This document shows, one piece after another, positions 17,027 to 26,387 of a stretch of DNA of 64,000 nucleotides. Numbering within the stretch: position 1 is the stretch's first letter; the number at the start of each line of letters is the position of its first letter. Location of the stretch: assembly GCA_021847105.1 (NCBI GenBank), contig JAJZUT010000006.1, positions 1-64,000 of the forward strand, given 5' to 3'. The position numbers and the translations under genes were made by a program. This DNA comes from Pseudomonadota bacterium (GTDB lineage Bacteria; Pseudomonadota; Gammaproteobacteria; Steroidobacterales; Steroidobacteraceae). Under the pieces are notes generated by a model. It saw nothing but the letters and a program-made list of their open reading frames with translations, did no database searches and was not told the DNA's origin.

Positions 17027-19566
17027 TGCAGGTACACCCGGGCCGAGAGCGTGAACATGCGCGGCGCGCCGGGCAGCACGCTCAGATTGTTCGTGAAGCC
17101 GGAGCTCTGGTAATAGGTCGCATCGAGCAAATTCGTCACCTTGAAGGTCAGGGTGTACCGGGAGCGCACGTAATACAGTGCAGTATCGACGCGCGTATAG
17201 GACGGCAGAATCAGCATCGGCTCGGCCTTAGTCGGACTGATTCCGTTGCGCTGCCCGTCGTGGATGATGCCCAGCCCGATACCGAACCCGCGCAACGCGG
17301 GGGTCGAAAACTGGTATCGGCTCCAGAGGTGCTCTGCCATCCGCGGCACGTTCGGCAACTGCAAACCGACCTCGTACGCGTCCGTCGACTGGGTGATCTG
17401 CGCACGGGTATAGGCTGCACCGGCGGTAATCTGCCAGTTCGGCAGCGGCCTTGTGTTGACCTCGAATTCCACACCCTTGGACTGCGCCTTGCCGACCTGC
17501 TCATAGCAGCTGCCGTAATTGGCGCACGCGAAATGACTGAACGTATTCCTTTCATCGATCCGGAAAAACGCCAGTGTCGAGCTCAGGCGCCCGTGCAGAA
17601 AGCCGTCCTTCTCCCCCACCTCGTATTGGGTCGCCGACGTCGGTACGAAATTGCTCGTCCCGTCGATGCTGATGGCATTTGACGGCGGCGGTTCGAACGA
17701 AGTGCTGTAACTGGCGTACAGGCTCCAGTGCTTGTCCGGCTGATAGACGATGCCGCCCATGGGCAGCACATCGTGTGCCGTCGAAACCGTTTCGGCCGAA
17801 TACTTTCCCGTGATCGGGTAGAAGGTACTCAGCCACTGCTTGTCGTAGGCGTAGCGTAGACCGACAGATCCCTTCCAGTGTTTCGAAAAGGACAGTTCAT
17901 CGGCCATGTATGCACCGAAGTTCTCAATTACCTCGCTGCGGTCATCGAGCAGCGTATCGTGTCCCGGAGCCACCAACGGCAGATCGCCGAGTGCGGGCAC
18001 GTTCGCGTAACTCGGGTTGTAGATGCTGATATTGAGCGAGTCCGGTCCCGTGGCCGGCGCATTGAAGAACTGCTTGCGGTCCTCGTAGGCCGAGTCGCGC
18101 CCGCCGGTCGCCCCGACCACCATCTGGTGGGTGACGCCGAAGGTATCGAATTTCATCTGCAGATGGGTATCGACGTAATGATACCCGCGTTGATTGATCT
18201 GGCCGCGGGCACGCCGCTGGATGAACTGAAGGTTCGGGCTGATCGCATACATGTCGAAGCCGCGCGCCTCGTCGGTATGCCACACATCGCGCGTCTCCAG
18301 GTGCCACGTCCATCCATTTTCAAAGCGATGCACGAAGAACGTAGACAGGACGCTGCCGTGCTCCTTGCCGTAGTCGTTTGGCTGCTGATAGCGCGTCGTG
18401 ATTGGAGCGACGAGATTGATGTCGTTGTTCGGTGCCACCAGGTAGCTGTCGTAACTGTAGCGAAGCGCCTGGTAGACGTACTGCAGCGTCAGCTTCGTAG
18501 CATTCGAAATGCGCCAGGTGAAGCTCGGCGCGAGGTAGATGTTGCGGTTGTAAGCATAGGTGCGGTAAGAGTCGGCATTCTGGTCGGACACAATGAACCG
18601 GTAGAGAAAGTGGCGATTGCCGGCAATCGGACCGGTGGCGTCCATCCCTGCCGTGAAACCCGGCCGCTCGGCAATCCCGACCCCGTGCCCATCGTAAGTC
18701 GTGCCGATCGCGGACAGCTCGACCGAACTGCGCGCCTGGGGCTTCTTTGTCACCAGGTTGATAAACCCTCCGGGCTGCTCCTCGCCGTTCAACACCGAAG
18801 CTGGACCCCGGACGACGTCAATACGCTGGATGCCAATGGTCACGGGCGAACCGAAGCGTGTTTCGAGCCCTGGCAGTCCATCGACTAGGATGGAATTCTG
18901 ATCATTCGCACCGCTCTCGAAACCACGGAAGACGATATCGTAGCCGGTGGATCCGGCGCTCTGAATGCCGGTCATGTAGGAATAGAGTGACGAAACGTGC
19001 TGAGCCTCAATGGCATGCATGAAGCTCTGTGTATATGTCGAGATCGAGAACGGGGTGTCCTTGGCTGGGAGATTCATCTTCATGGCGCTGAAGCCGGCAT
19101 TGGAGATGAATCGTGCCTCGACCAGCACCGCCTGCAGCGACGGCGGGCGTTTGCCGGTTCGCCGTGGACTGATCGTGTGCGCCGGCGGCTGGGACACCGG
19201 TGCGTCCGTCGTTTGTGCCGAGGCCGCTTTGGCATCGGTGGTGCTGGTACGACGGATCGCAATGGTGTGGGCATTGACGCGGGCAAAGGTGAAACCGGAC
19301 CCGGACAGCAGCTGCCGCAAGGCGGCATGGACACCCATGTCTCCGGCGAGCCGTCGGGCCTTGAGGTGCTCGAGCGCCCGGTAATCGAACAGCAGCTGCA
19401 CGTGCGCCTGATGCGCGAACTGGCGCAGGGCCGCCGGCATCGGCTGCGCGGGAATGTTGAAAGCGATCGGCTGGTCTGCGGCCGCCGCGATCGGCGCGAC
19501 GGCCATCGAAGCACAAACCAGCAAAGCCGCCCCGAAGATCATCCGCCATCGTGCGATGCGTAGCAT
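17023..19566 (-). CDS. TonB-dependent siderophore-type receptor with N-terminal STN signalling domain
   Basis: An 847-residue outer-membrane receptor. A signal peptide is followed by an STN domain at about 30-105 (IAFNIPAQPMPAALRQFAHQ, then LLSGSGFTFARVNAHTI), a linker, a plug (FSISTYTQSFMHAIEAQHV, VFRGFE, DGLPGLE, IDVVRGPASVLNGEEQPGG, NLVTKKPQ) and a 22-strand barrel ending in an aromatic strand (MFTLSARVYLQ). The STN domain relays ligand occupancy to a FecR anti-sigma protein, and FecR and FecI genes lie directly upstream. The plug belongs to the FhuA/FpvA/FecA class, but coupling to a PstS-like protein makes a ferric siderophore only one option for the ligand. Confidence 0.9.
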   Translation of the reverse strand: MLRIARWRMIFGAALLVCASMAVAPIAAAADQPIAFNIPAQPMPAALRQFAHQAHVQLLFDYRALEHLKARRLAGDMGVHAALRQLLSGSGFTFARVNAHTIAIRRTSTTDAKAASAQTTDAPVSQPPAHTISPRRTGKRPPSLQAVLVEARFISNAGFSAMKMNLPAKDTPFSISTYTQSFMHAIEAQHVSSLYSYMTGIQSAGSTGYDIVFRGFESGANDQNSILVDGLPGLETRFGSPVTIGIQRIDVVRGPASVLNGEEQPGGFINLVTKKPQARSSVELSAIGTTYDGHGVGIAERPGFTAGMDATGPIAGNRHFLYRFIVSDQNADSYRTYAYNRNIYLAPSFTWRISNATKLTLQYVYQALRYSYDSYLVAPNNDINLVAPITTRYQQPNDYGKEHGSVLSTFFVHRFENGWTWHLETRDVWHTDEARGFDMYAISPNLQFIQRRARGQINQRGYHYVDTHLQMKFDTFGVTHQMVVGATGGRDSAYEDRKQFFNAPATGPDSLNISIYNPSYANVPALGDLPLVAPGHDTLLDDRSEVIENFGAYMADELSFSKHWKGSVGLRYAYDKQWLSTFYPITGKYSAETVSTAHDVLPMGGIVYQPDKHWSLYASYSTSFEPPPSNAISIDGTSNFVPTSATQYEVGEKDGFLHGRLSSTLAFFRIDERNTFSHFACANYGSCYEQVGKAQSKGVEFEVNTRPLPNWQITAGAAYTRAQITQSTDAYEVGLQLPNVPRMAEHLWSRYQFSTPALRGFGIGLGIIHDGQRNGISPTKAEPMLILPSYTRVDTALYYVRSRYTLTFKVTNLLDATYYQSSGFTNNLSVLPGAPRMFTLSARVYLQ

Positions 19567-19643
19567 GCGACCCCCTCAGTCGTTTTTATCGTGCGCCTGA
19601 GTGTGGACGGACGGCGCTTGAATTTCCTATACCGCCATCGTCG

Positions 19644-20663
19644 TCACTTCGCAGCGGCGCGGTACAACAGGATGGAATGATGGGGGCCTGGCAGCGACTG
19701 GATGTTGAACGAATGGCCCAGGGCCGCAACGAAGCTGTTCACGGCCAGGACGCGGAATGTGCCGCCGACGCGCAGTCGCAGGAGATCCGGATCGGTGACG
19801 ACGATCTTGCGATAATTCGATCGGTTGAATTCGGCGACGGCGCGAGCGAGCGTCTCGCCGCGGAAATTCAGCTTGCGCCGCAGCCAATGCAGCTGCCGCG
19901 CGATGTCCCGCGCAGAACCATGGCGCACCACGACGCGATGGGCCGTGACCACGGCCTCATCGTCGGCCCATAGCACGGGCACGGTACTGCCTGTGGTCGA
20001 CGAGGTGCCAGTCGCCGGCAGCACGGCGACCCGGCCCCTGCGAACGAATACCTGCACGGTGCGAGCATCCTCGCGGCGCACGTCGAATACCGTGCCGACA
20101 TCGCGCACGGAACGTCCATCAGCGCTGACCTGGAAGGGCCAGCGGTCATGGTGGTCGACCCTGAATTGCGCCTCGCCGCGTACCAGCACGACCGACCGGA
20201 TTGCTCGATTGAACCGGACCCGCAACTCGGTGTTGGCATTGAGCGTCGCGACGGTGCCGTCCGCGAGGACGATTCGGGACAGCGTCTGCGGCCCGGTGCG
20301 AAGCACTTCAGCGACACCTCGAACGGAGAAGTGCCACCCGATCAGCAGCCCCGCCGCGGCGGCTGCGAGCGCGAGCCCTGCGATCGCACGGCGGCGCAGG
20401 CGAGACATGACCGAAGCGCGCCGACGGCGCGCTCGTGCGGGCCCCGGTGCCAGCAGATCCGGATCGATTTGCGCACTCCGCGGACGCAGCCGCGAGAGGC
20501 GCTCGGTTCGCGCCCATGCTTCTGCGAGCCGCAGATATGCGGCTCGATGGCGAGGATCTGCGAGCAGCCAGGCAGCAAGATCCGCATCTGCAGCCGCCCC
20601 GCGTGCGTCGCTGCGTGCGATCCACGCCGCTGCACGTTCCTCGATGTCCGTCGCTTCACTCAT
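19644..20663 (-). CDS. FecR-family anti-sigma/transmembrane signal protein
   Basis: A 339-residue protein. Residues about 8-55 are a DUF4880-type cytoplasmic domain (AAAWIARSDARG, then WLLADPRHRAAYLRLAEAW), about 88-107 a transmembrane helix (RRRAIAGLALAAAAAGLLIGW), about 120-215 the periplasmic FecR domain (LADGTVATLNANTELRVRF, then GEAQFRVDHHDRWPF and VRDVGTVFDVRRE), and the end is an STN-like segment. It should hold the FecI-type sigma factor until the receptor's STN domain signals. Start overlaps the sigma gene's end by 8 bases and the receptor gene follows after 80 bases. Confidence 0.9.
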   Translation of the reverse strand: MSEATDIEERAAAWIARSDARGAAADADLAAWLLADPRHRAAYLRLAEAWARTERLSRLRPRSAQIDPDLLAPGPARARRRRASVMSRLRRRAIAGLALAAAAAGLLIGWHFSVRGVAEVLRTGPQTLSRIVLADGTVATLNANTELRVRFNRAIRSVVLVRGEAQFRVDHHDRWPFQVSADGRSVRDVGTVFDVRREDARTVQVFVRRGRVAVLPATGTSSTTGSTVPVLWADDEAVVTAHRVVVRHGSARDIARQLHWLRRKLNFRGETLARAVAEFNRSNYRKIVVTDPDLLRLRVGGTFRVLAVNSFVAALGHSFNIQSLPGPHHSILLYRAAAK

Positions 20664-21297
20664 GGCGCTTCAGGCGGCGTGCCAGGCGGCCCGCCAGGGA
20701 GTAAGGGTGATCCGACCCCACCTCGCGAGCGAACAGCGCCTCGGCGCAGCGGCGAACCGCGCGTGCGAGCAACTGCTCGACGGTGCTCTCCTTGATGCGC
20801 AGTCGTTCGGCGATTTCACGCTGGGACATTCCATAGACACGCCGCAGTGTCAGGGCCTGTCGGCAGCGTTCGGGAAGCTCGGCGACACATTCGGCAAGCA
20901 GCGCAAGTTCCTGGTGGGCATTGACGATTTCCTCTACCTGAGCCGATTCGTCGAGCACGTCGAGCGCAGCGATGTCGGCGACCAGGTTGATCGGCACGAC
21001 ATCCCGATGCCGCAGCCAGTCGAGCGCGACGTTGCGCGCCACCGTCAGCGCAAACGCGCGGACGGAGCGGATCTCGGCGCTGGATTCGCGCTGCGCGCTC
21101 AACAGGCGCGCGTAGGTTTCCTGCAGAAGCTCATCCACGTCCGCCGCGTTGTGCGCATAGCGGAACAGGAAGGCGCGCAGAAGCCCTTCGCATTCCAGGG
21201 CCTCAAGAAGATACCGACTGCCGGCTTCGGCCACTCGCATGCCCCCCTGACCGAGAATGCGCCGGAGGTTTCGGGCGCGCAAGGGCATCGCGGTCAT
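20656..21297 (-). CDS. ECF sigma factor, FecI type
   Basis: A 213-residue sigma factor. Region 2 is seen in FLFRYAHNAADVDELLQETYAR followed by AFALTVARNVALDWLR, and region 4 in LPERCRQALTLRRVYGMS then QREIAERLRIKESTVEQLLA. It should direct RNA polymerase to the promoter of the downstream receptor operon under FecR control. The nominal ATG is 21297; a second Met at 21240 would remove 19 residues before region 2 and is equally plausible. It is separated from the zwf stop by about 80 bases, where its own promoter may lie. Confidence 0.9.
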   Translation of the reverse strand: MTAMPLRARNLRRILGQGGMRVAEAGSRYLLEALECEGLLRAFLFRYAHNAADVDELLQETYARLLSAQRESSAEIRSVRAFALTVARNVALDWLRHRDVVPINLVADIAALDVLDESAQVEEIVNAHQELALLAECVAELPERCRQALTLRRVYGMSQREIAERLRIKESTVEQLLARAVRRCAEALFAREVGSDHPYSLAGRLARRLKRHE

Positions 21298-21376
21298 TTC
21301 GACCGAATGGGCGTCTCGTGATGCTCGAGGGTGTAGGAAGTGCGCGCCTCGACCGTCTTATGCGCGCCGCTCGGGC

Positions 21377-22756
21377 CTACTCGGACAGATCCGGGTCGTA
21401 CCATCCTTCTGGCGGAGCGACTCGATCCGCCTCCGGCGGGCCCCACGTACCGGGATCGTACCCATAGACCGGCGTGTCGGCCTTCAGCACCGGATCGACG
21501 ATGCGCCAGGCCTCTTCGACGTAATCCTCGCGAGCAAACAGCGTCCGGTCGCCCGCCATGGCATCGGTGAGCACCCGTTCGTAGGCATCCATTTCGTTGG
21601 CGCCTTCGTGCCTGCTCGCGAGCAGCTCGTTGGTCTGCCCGATACCGAGCTCCGCCTCGTCCATCACATTCAGGCCGATGGCCATTTCCGTCTGCGGGCT
21701 GATGCGGAAGCGGAAATAGTCATGTTGCGGCGTGCAGCCGGGATACACCGCCGGCGGCCGGCGCAGGTGAGCCACGACTTCGATACAGGTGACCGGCAGT
21801 GATTTTCCGGCCCGGATGTAAAACGGCACACCCTGCTGGCGCCAGTTGTCAATCGCCAGACGCAGCGCCGCAAAGGTCTCGGTCTTCGATCCGGCCGCAA
21901 CGCCGGGCTCGTCCAGGTAGCCGCGGAACTGTCCGCGCACCAGGTCCGAGGTCGTCAATTCCGGAATTGCCTTGAGAACTTTCACCTTCTCATCGCGGAT
22001 CGACTCGCTGTCGGTGCGGGCCGGCGGCTCCATGGCGAGATTGGCGAGCACCTGGAACAAGTGATTCTGAACCAAGTCGCGCACCGCGCCGACCGGATCG
22101 TAGAACGCACCACGGCCCTGGATGCCGAAGTTCTCGGCCATGGTGATCTGTACGCTCTTGATGTAATCGCGGTTCCAGAACGCCTCGAGCAGCGCGTTCG
22201 TGAACCGGAAGAACACCATGTTGTGCACCGGCCGCTTGCCCAGATAATGACCAATCCGAAAGATGTGCTCCTCGTCGAACGACCCGAGCAGAATCCCGTT
22301 CAGGTCGCGGGCCGACTGCAAGTCGCGGCCGAAGGACTTCTCCACGACGACGCACGAACCGGCCTCGGTGCAGCCGGCGTGGGCGAGATGCTCGACAACC
22401 TTGCCGAACAGCGAGGGCGGTATGGCGAGGTAGTGGGCCGGCCGGTGCGCGTTGCCGAGCTGCGTGCGCAACGCGCTGAACGTCGCCGCATCCGAATAAT
22501 CCCAATCGACGTAGGACAACAGCGTGGTGAGCTTGGCGAACGCCGCCTCGTCAACCCCGCCGCCGAGCTTTTCCAGGCTGTCCCGGGCCCGGGCTCTGAG
22601 CTGCTCGATTCCCCAGCCTGCCTTGGCTACACCGATGACCGGCACGTTAAGCGTGCCGCGTTTCACCATGGCCTGCAGCGCCGGGAAGATCTTCTTGTAT
22701 GCCAGATCGCCAGTCGCCCCGAAGAACACCAGCGCGTCGCTGTGGGTGTCGCTCAT
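21377..22756 (-). CDS. zwf: Glucose-6-phosphate dehydrogenase
   Basis: A 459-residue cytosolic enzyme that oxidises glucose-6-phosphate to 6-phosphogluconolactone. [12 protein letters not shown] at residues 11-22 is the NADP dinucleotide loop, [11 protein letters not shown] a conserved substrate region, and [20 protein letters not shown] contains the catalytic His. The signature usually written RIDHYLGKE reads RIGHYLGKR here (Gly169), so the Asp that pairs with the catalytic His is missing; codon GGT instead of GAT. The rest is colinear with the short clade of this family. ATG at 22756 begins [13 protein letters not shown]; the longer frame has no homology before it. A gnd relic lies 22 bases upstream. 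Confidence 0.9.
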   Translation of the reverse strand: MSDTHSDALVFFGATGDLAYKKIFPALQAMVKRGTLNVPVIGVAKAGWGIEQLRARARDSLEKLGGGVDEAAFAKLTTLLSYVDWDYSDAATFSALRTQLGNAHRPAHYLAIPPSLFGKVVEHLAHAGCTEAGSCVVVEKSFGRDLQSARDLNGILLGSFDEEHIFRIGHYLGKRPVHNMVFFRFTNALLEAFWNRDYIKSVQITMAENFGIQGRGAFYDPVGAVRDLVQNHLFQVLANLAMEPPARTDSESIRDEKVKVLKAIPELTTSDLVRGQFRGYLDEPGVAAGSKTETFAALRLAIDNWRQQGVPFYIRAGKSLPVTCIEVVAHLRRPPAVYPGCTPQHDYFRFRISPQTEMAIGLNVMDEAELGIGQTNELLASRHEGANEMDAYERVLTDAMAGDRTLFAREDYVEEAWRIVDPVLKADTPVYGYDPGTWGPPEADRVAPPEGWYDPDLSE

Positions 22757-22778
22757 AGGAAATTCCCGCCGTCCTGAC

Positions 22779-22889
22779 TCACTTCGAGGGCTTCTCGAGG
22801 TGCCCGCCGAGCCCGTAGCGCATGGCGGAGAGCACTTTGGCCTGGGAATCCGCCTCACCCCGGGAGCTGAAGCGCTCGTACAGTGCGGT
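22779..22889 (-). pseudogene. Last 36 codons of a 6-phosphogluconate dehydrogenase gene
   Basis: Reading minus strand to the TGA at 22781-22779 gives [16 protein letters not shown], then [20 protein letters not shown]. This matches the C-terminal tail of decarboxylating 6-phosphogluconate dehydrogenase (ARFRSRQE... [13 protein letters not shown]). Homology fades above about 22890 and a stop occurs at 22941-22943, so the gene is truncated. A gnd-zwf order is common, so this is probably the leftover of an operon partner lost by deletion. Confidence 0.65.
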
Positions 22890-23322
22890 AAGTGTCCCGC
22901 GACGGCTCTCTCCGAAGACAATCGCCCGGCGACTCCGGCGTCACTCGCAGCGCCCTCTCGCCCGCCTCTCAGCCCTTGCCGAGCGCTGCGGGCGAAAGGG
23001 CCAGATGACGCCCCCGCATACCGCGTCCCAACGGGCGAGATCGGGGCGGCAACAGCTTGCGTTGCAACCGCAGAGCTCTGAGTGAAATCCCGAATACGCG
23101 TGAGCGTGCATCTGCAACCGCGGTCGCGAACGATGCAACTGCGCTCCCAATCAAGGTTCCGGTCTTCGCAGCTTAGGGTACGCTGCCGGGCTCCGAGCGC
23201 AGTCGTCCGGTCGATGACGCACAGACCGATCGCACGGGCAACTCACCGAGGTCGAGCACCTCAGGGGCGCATGACTAGACCGCTCAGTTGGATCGTCACA
23301 CCGCCCGCTGATCCGATTTGCA
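22890..23322. other. Gene-free stretch
   Basis: About 430 bases between the gnd remnant and the sterol-desaturase stop. Only short frames with biased composition occur. No RNA gene, terminator with T-run, or further gnd homology was recognised; it is probably degraded sequence left by the deletion that truncated gnd. Confidence 0.4.
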
Positions 23323-24225
23323 TTACGCGCTCGCTGCGCTCACATCGCTCAACCGCCGACGCAGATCTTCCGTCGTCTCGCCTTCGCCGTCGGGACGCCA
23401 ACCGGGCGGCGCAAACAGGAGGCCCAGGACCTCACGAAGATTTCTCGCCTGGCGAAGATCCCGCAGCAGAGAGATCCAAGGATCGAATTCCACGCGCAGG
23501 ATGTTATTCGATGTCTGCGGCTTCACCAGACCGAATCGGCAGGGCACGTCACGACGTTCGGCGACGTAGGTACCGAACAACCGATCAAAGACAATCAAGA
23601 CTCCGCCGTAGTTCGCATCGAGGTACTCGAGATTCGCCGCATGGTGCACGCGGTGGGCTGAGGGAGTGTTCAGGACATACTCCAGCCAGCCCAGGCGCGG
23701 AATCCAGGTCGTGTGCAGCCAGAACTGGTACAGCAGATTCAGCGACAACGCCAGAACCACTACGTCGGGCCGGAAGCCGACCCAGACCAGGGGCGCAAAA
23801 AATACCGTCGCTCCGGTGACGTGTTGAAGCCAGCCGATGCGATACGCGGCAGACAGCGTCAGCTCATTCGGGGAATGATGCACCGAGTGGGTCAACCAGA
23901 GCCATCGGATACGATGTGAAGCTCGGTGGTACCAGTAGTAAAGGAACTCCTGACCGACAAACAGCAGCAGGAACATCGCCGGACCGTCAATGCGTACGCT
24001 CGTCAGACGATGGGGCCAGACCGCTTCAAGGATCAGTCCTGAAGTGGAAATTCCAGTCATCAGGAGCAGGCGTCTACCCAGCAGATCTCCGACCGAGACG
24101 GCTGCTGCTCTCCAATCGAATCCGCGTTGGTGGCTGAGAACCAGTGCCTCGAGCACCGAGGCGCTCAACACGATGGCCAAGAATACGAGGAGCAACTGCT
24201 GATGGGTGTGCATGATCATAGGCAT
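23323..24225 (-). CDS. Sterol desaturase/fatty-acid hydroxylase family membrane protein
   Basis: A 300-residue integral membrane di-iron enzyme. The histidine clusters are in place: HRASH near 111, HSVHH near 121-125 and HRVHH near 200, each in the usual spacing of the fatty-acid hydroxylase superfamily. Four or more hydrophobic helices surround them. The reaction is O2-dependent hydroxylation or desaturation of a lipid or carotenoid; the substrate cannot be told. It is divergent from a TetR-family gene with 61 bases between them, so it is the probable target of that regulator. Met codons at 24225, 24219 and 24213 are all possible starts. Confidence 0.9.
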   Translation of the reverse strand: MPMIMHTHQQLLLVFLAIVLSASVLEALVLSHQRGFDWRAAAVSVGDLLGRRLLLMTGISTSGLILEAVWPHRLTSVRIDGPAMFLLLFVGQEFLYYWYHRASHRIRWLWLTHSVHHSPNELTLSAAYRIGWLQHVTGATVFFAPLVWVGFRPDVVVLALSLNLLYQFWLHTTWIPRLGWLEYVLNTPSAHRVHHAANLEYLDANYGGVLIVFDRLFGTYVAERRDVPCRFGLVKPQTSNNILRVEFDPWISLLRDLRQARNLREVLGLLFAPPGWRPDGEGETTEDLRRRLSDVSAASA

Positions 24226-24286
24226 CCGAATTCGATAGAATCATTATATGAGTGTTCCTCAGTTTTAAAGCTCGGATTCCGGAGCG
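24226..24286. promoter_or_regulatory. Divergent promoter region of the desaturase and TetR genes
   Basis: A 61-base AT-rich gap in otherwise GC-rich DNA. TATAAT is present on the minus strand (24248-24243), placing the expected transcript start about 11 bases before the desaturase ATG; a good -35 is not evident. GGAG at 24280-24283 is the ribosome binding site of the TetR gene. A TetR operator would be expected here, but no convincing palindrome is visible. Confidence 0.5.
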
Positions 24287-24943
24287 ATGAAATACGCGTT
24301 AAAAACCAAATCAAATCAATCAGTTGCGCGACGCGAGCCCACGCAAGCCCGCGCCCAACGTACCCGTCAACTCATCTTTGAGACGGCTCTGCGGATTCTG
24401 GATCAGGAGGGCGAGGCTGCCTTGACGACCAACCGCATTGCCGAGCTTTCAGGCTTCAGCATCGGCACGGTGTATCAGTACTTCGCCAGCAAGCACGAGA
24501 TCCTGGCGGACCTGATCGCCGAAGAACGTCGCTTTCGACTGGCGCGCATTGCCGCTGAATTAAAGAGTCTGCCGCAGCACGACGGGGCCACCGACCAGCT
24601 GGCGACGCGGGTTCGCGCCATTCTGCGCATCGTTCTTGATGCATTCGGCGGGCGACACAAAGCGCGACGAGCGCTACTGGAACGAGCGCTGCGAAATGCG
24701 GCCGGCCGCCTCATGAACGAGCCGGTCGCGGAAATCGCACGCATGCTGCACACCCTCCCCTATAGGGGCGAGAGTCAAACACCGCTGACGGAAGTCGAGG
24801 CGCTGATTCTGGCCGAGGCCGTCTCCGGCGCGGTACGGGCGGCGCTGCTGCGAAACCCCGGTCTGCTGAAGAGCGCGGAATTTGAGCAGGCGCTTGTCGA
24901 TCTCACCCTCGGCTTCCTGCGGCAACGCCGCACGCGGGAGTGA
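24287..24943 (+). CDS. TetR-family transcriptional regulator
   Basis: A 218-residue repressor. Residues about 26-75 form the TetR helix-turn-helix: TRQLIFETALRILDQEGEAA, then NRIAELSGFSIGTVYQYFAS. The remaining all-alpha domain binds an unknown effector. It is divergent from the sterol-desaturase gene and is expected to repress it and itself. The N-terminus is Lys/Arg-rich (MKYALKTKSNQSVARREP). No other partner is apparent downstream. Confidence 0.9.
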   Translation: MKYALKTKSNQSVARREPTQARAQRTRQLIFETALRILDQEGEAALTTNRIAELSGFSIGTVYQYFASKHEILADLIAEERRFRLARIAAELKSLPQHDGATDQLATRVRAILRIVLDAFGGRHKARRALLERALRNAAGRLMNEPVAEIARMLHTLPYRGESQTPLTEVEALILAEAVSGAVRAALLRNPGLLKSAEFEQALVDLTLGFLRQRRTRE

Positions 24944-25531
24944 CACCGCCGATGCACCGGTCCAATCGCCCCCCTTTCACCTAGTGGGGTAGCTCCGATC
25001 CGATCTGTCCGCACCGTTTCAATCGCCCCACCTGCATCGACCCATTGATTGGCATCGCAAGCGGGCGGCTTGCTGCAACCCACGCGTTTAGCCCCGCAGT
25101 GCGGATGTACGATAAACCCAGACCCCCGCACTCAATTCCGCCACCGCCGGCGAACCGCTGCGGCAGAGTCATCTCATGCCGACCACAGTGTCGAGCAGAT
25201 CCGTGTGCGTGCTGCAATCCGTACCGCGACGGACAGTGCGGCACCCCATTGCCGCAGCGGCGGCCGGTGCTGAGACGATTGGGGGCGCAGCGACGCAAGC
25301 TTGAGCGCGGGCAAGAGGTATCCAGTTCCGACCGGCGACCGATGATTCTTGCGCCCAGCGCGTGACACGGCGTTACACAGCCCCCGACAACCGGAGACGT
25401 CTGCAGTCGATAGTAAAACGCCATGTTTTCAAATGTGCTATTCTTACCAGCGGATTTAACTCCTCTACGCGCCTCTCGCGCACCCCCACCCAAACCAGCT
25501 TCGCGGGCCTACAGACCGCGCCCCGGAGACT
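24944..25531. other. Gene-free stretch upstream of the RIO kinase
   Basis: Almost 590 bases without a supportable gene on either strand. The last 150 bases become more AT-rich and must contain the promoter of the RIO kinase/helicase operon; the ribosome binding site is GGAG at 25523-25526. The long leader could hold a cold-responsive or structured 5' UTR, which is common before DeaD-type genes, but no specific fold was identified. Confidence 0.35.
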
Positions 25532-26383
25532 ATGAGAGTTCCTAAAGACTTGCAGCCATTGATCGATGACGGTGTCATCGATGAAGTCGTCCGTTCGCTG
25601 AAGAGCGGCAAGGAAGCGACCGTCTATGTCGTTCGCTGTGGGACGGAGCTTCGCTGCGCGAAGGTATACCGGGATATGTCGCAGCGGAGTTTTCAAAGAC
25701 GCGCGCAATATCAGGAGGGCCGCAAGGTTCGCGGCAGTCGGGAAATGCGTGCCATGAACCGCGGCACACGGTTTGGCCGCCGGGAACAGGAGCACGAATG
25801 GAAGAACGCTGAAGTCGACGCGCTGTATCGACTTGTGGCGGGTGGCGTGCGGGTCCCGCGTCCCTTCGGCTATTTCAACGACGTGTTGATCATGGAGCTG
25901 ATCACGGATGCATCGGGAGAGCCGGCGCCTCGACTTGGCGAAGTGGAACTCCCTTCGGATGTGGCACGGGACTACCACGCGTTTCTCATGCAGCAAATCG
26001 TGCGCATGCTGAGCTTGGGCCTCGTCCATGGCGATCTTTCAGAATTCAACATTCTGGTGACGCCCGAAGGACCGGTCATCATCGACCTGCCGCAGGTGGT
26101 CAACGCCGCGGGAAACAATGCAGCATTCGCCATGCTTGAGCGCGACGTCAACAATATCAGGTCGACCCTGGGCCGCTTCGCCCCGGAATTGCTGCAGAGC
26201 GAATTCGCACGAGAGATGTGGACGCGCTATGAAGAGGGCGAACTGCACGCCGACACCCCCCTCACGGGCACAGTGCACATTGAGGAACTTCCGCCCGACC
26301 CCGACAGCGTGATCCAGGTCATCGAAGACGCACGCGAAGAAGCGATCCGCCAGCGCATCGGCCGGGAACAACGAGTCGTATAA
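25532..26383 (+). CDS. RIO1-type serine/threonine protein kinase
   Basis: A 283-residue atypical kinase. GKEATVY at 26-32 is the nucleotide loop, the Lys in CAKVYRD (44) is the ATP-binding lysine, VHGDLSEFNILV at 165-176 is the catalytic loop with Asp168, and IIDLPQVV at 183-190 is the metal-binding DxPQ motif. The family in gammaproteobacteria is linked to stress and ribosome functions, though targets are poorly known. Start ATG 25532. The DEAD-box helicase gene starts 4 bases after its stop, so they are co-transcribed, which supports a role around RNA or ribosome assembly. Confidence 0.9.
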   Translation: MRVPKDLQPLIDDGVIDEVVRSLKSGKEATVYVVRCGTELRCAKVYRDMSQRSFQRRAQYQEGRKVRGSREMRAMNRGTRFGRREQEHEWKNAEVDALYRLVAGGVRVPRPFGYFNDVLIMELITDASGEPAPRLGEVELPSDVARDYHAFLMQQIVRMLSLGLVHGDLSEFNILVTPEGPVIIDLPQVVNAAGNNAAFAMLERDVNNIRSTLGRFAPELLQSEFAREMWTRYEEGELHADTPLTGTVHIEELPPDPDSVIQVIEDAREEAIRQRIGREQRVV

Positions 26384-26387
26384 ACCT

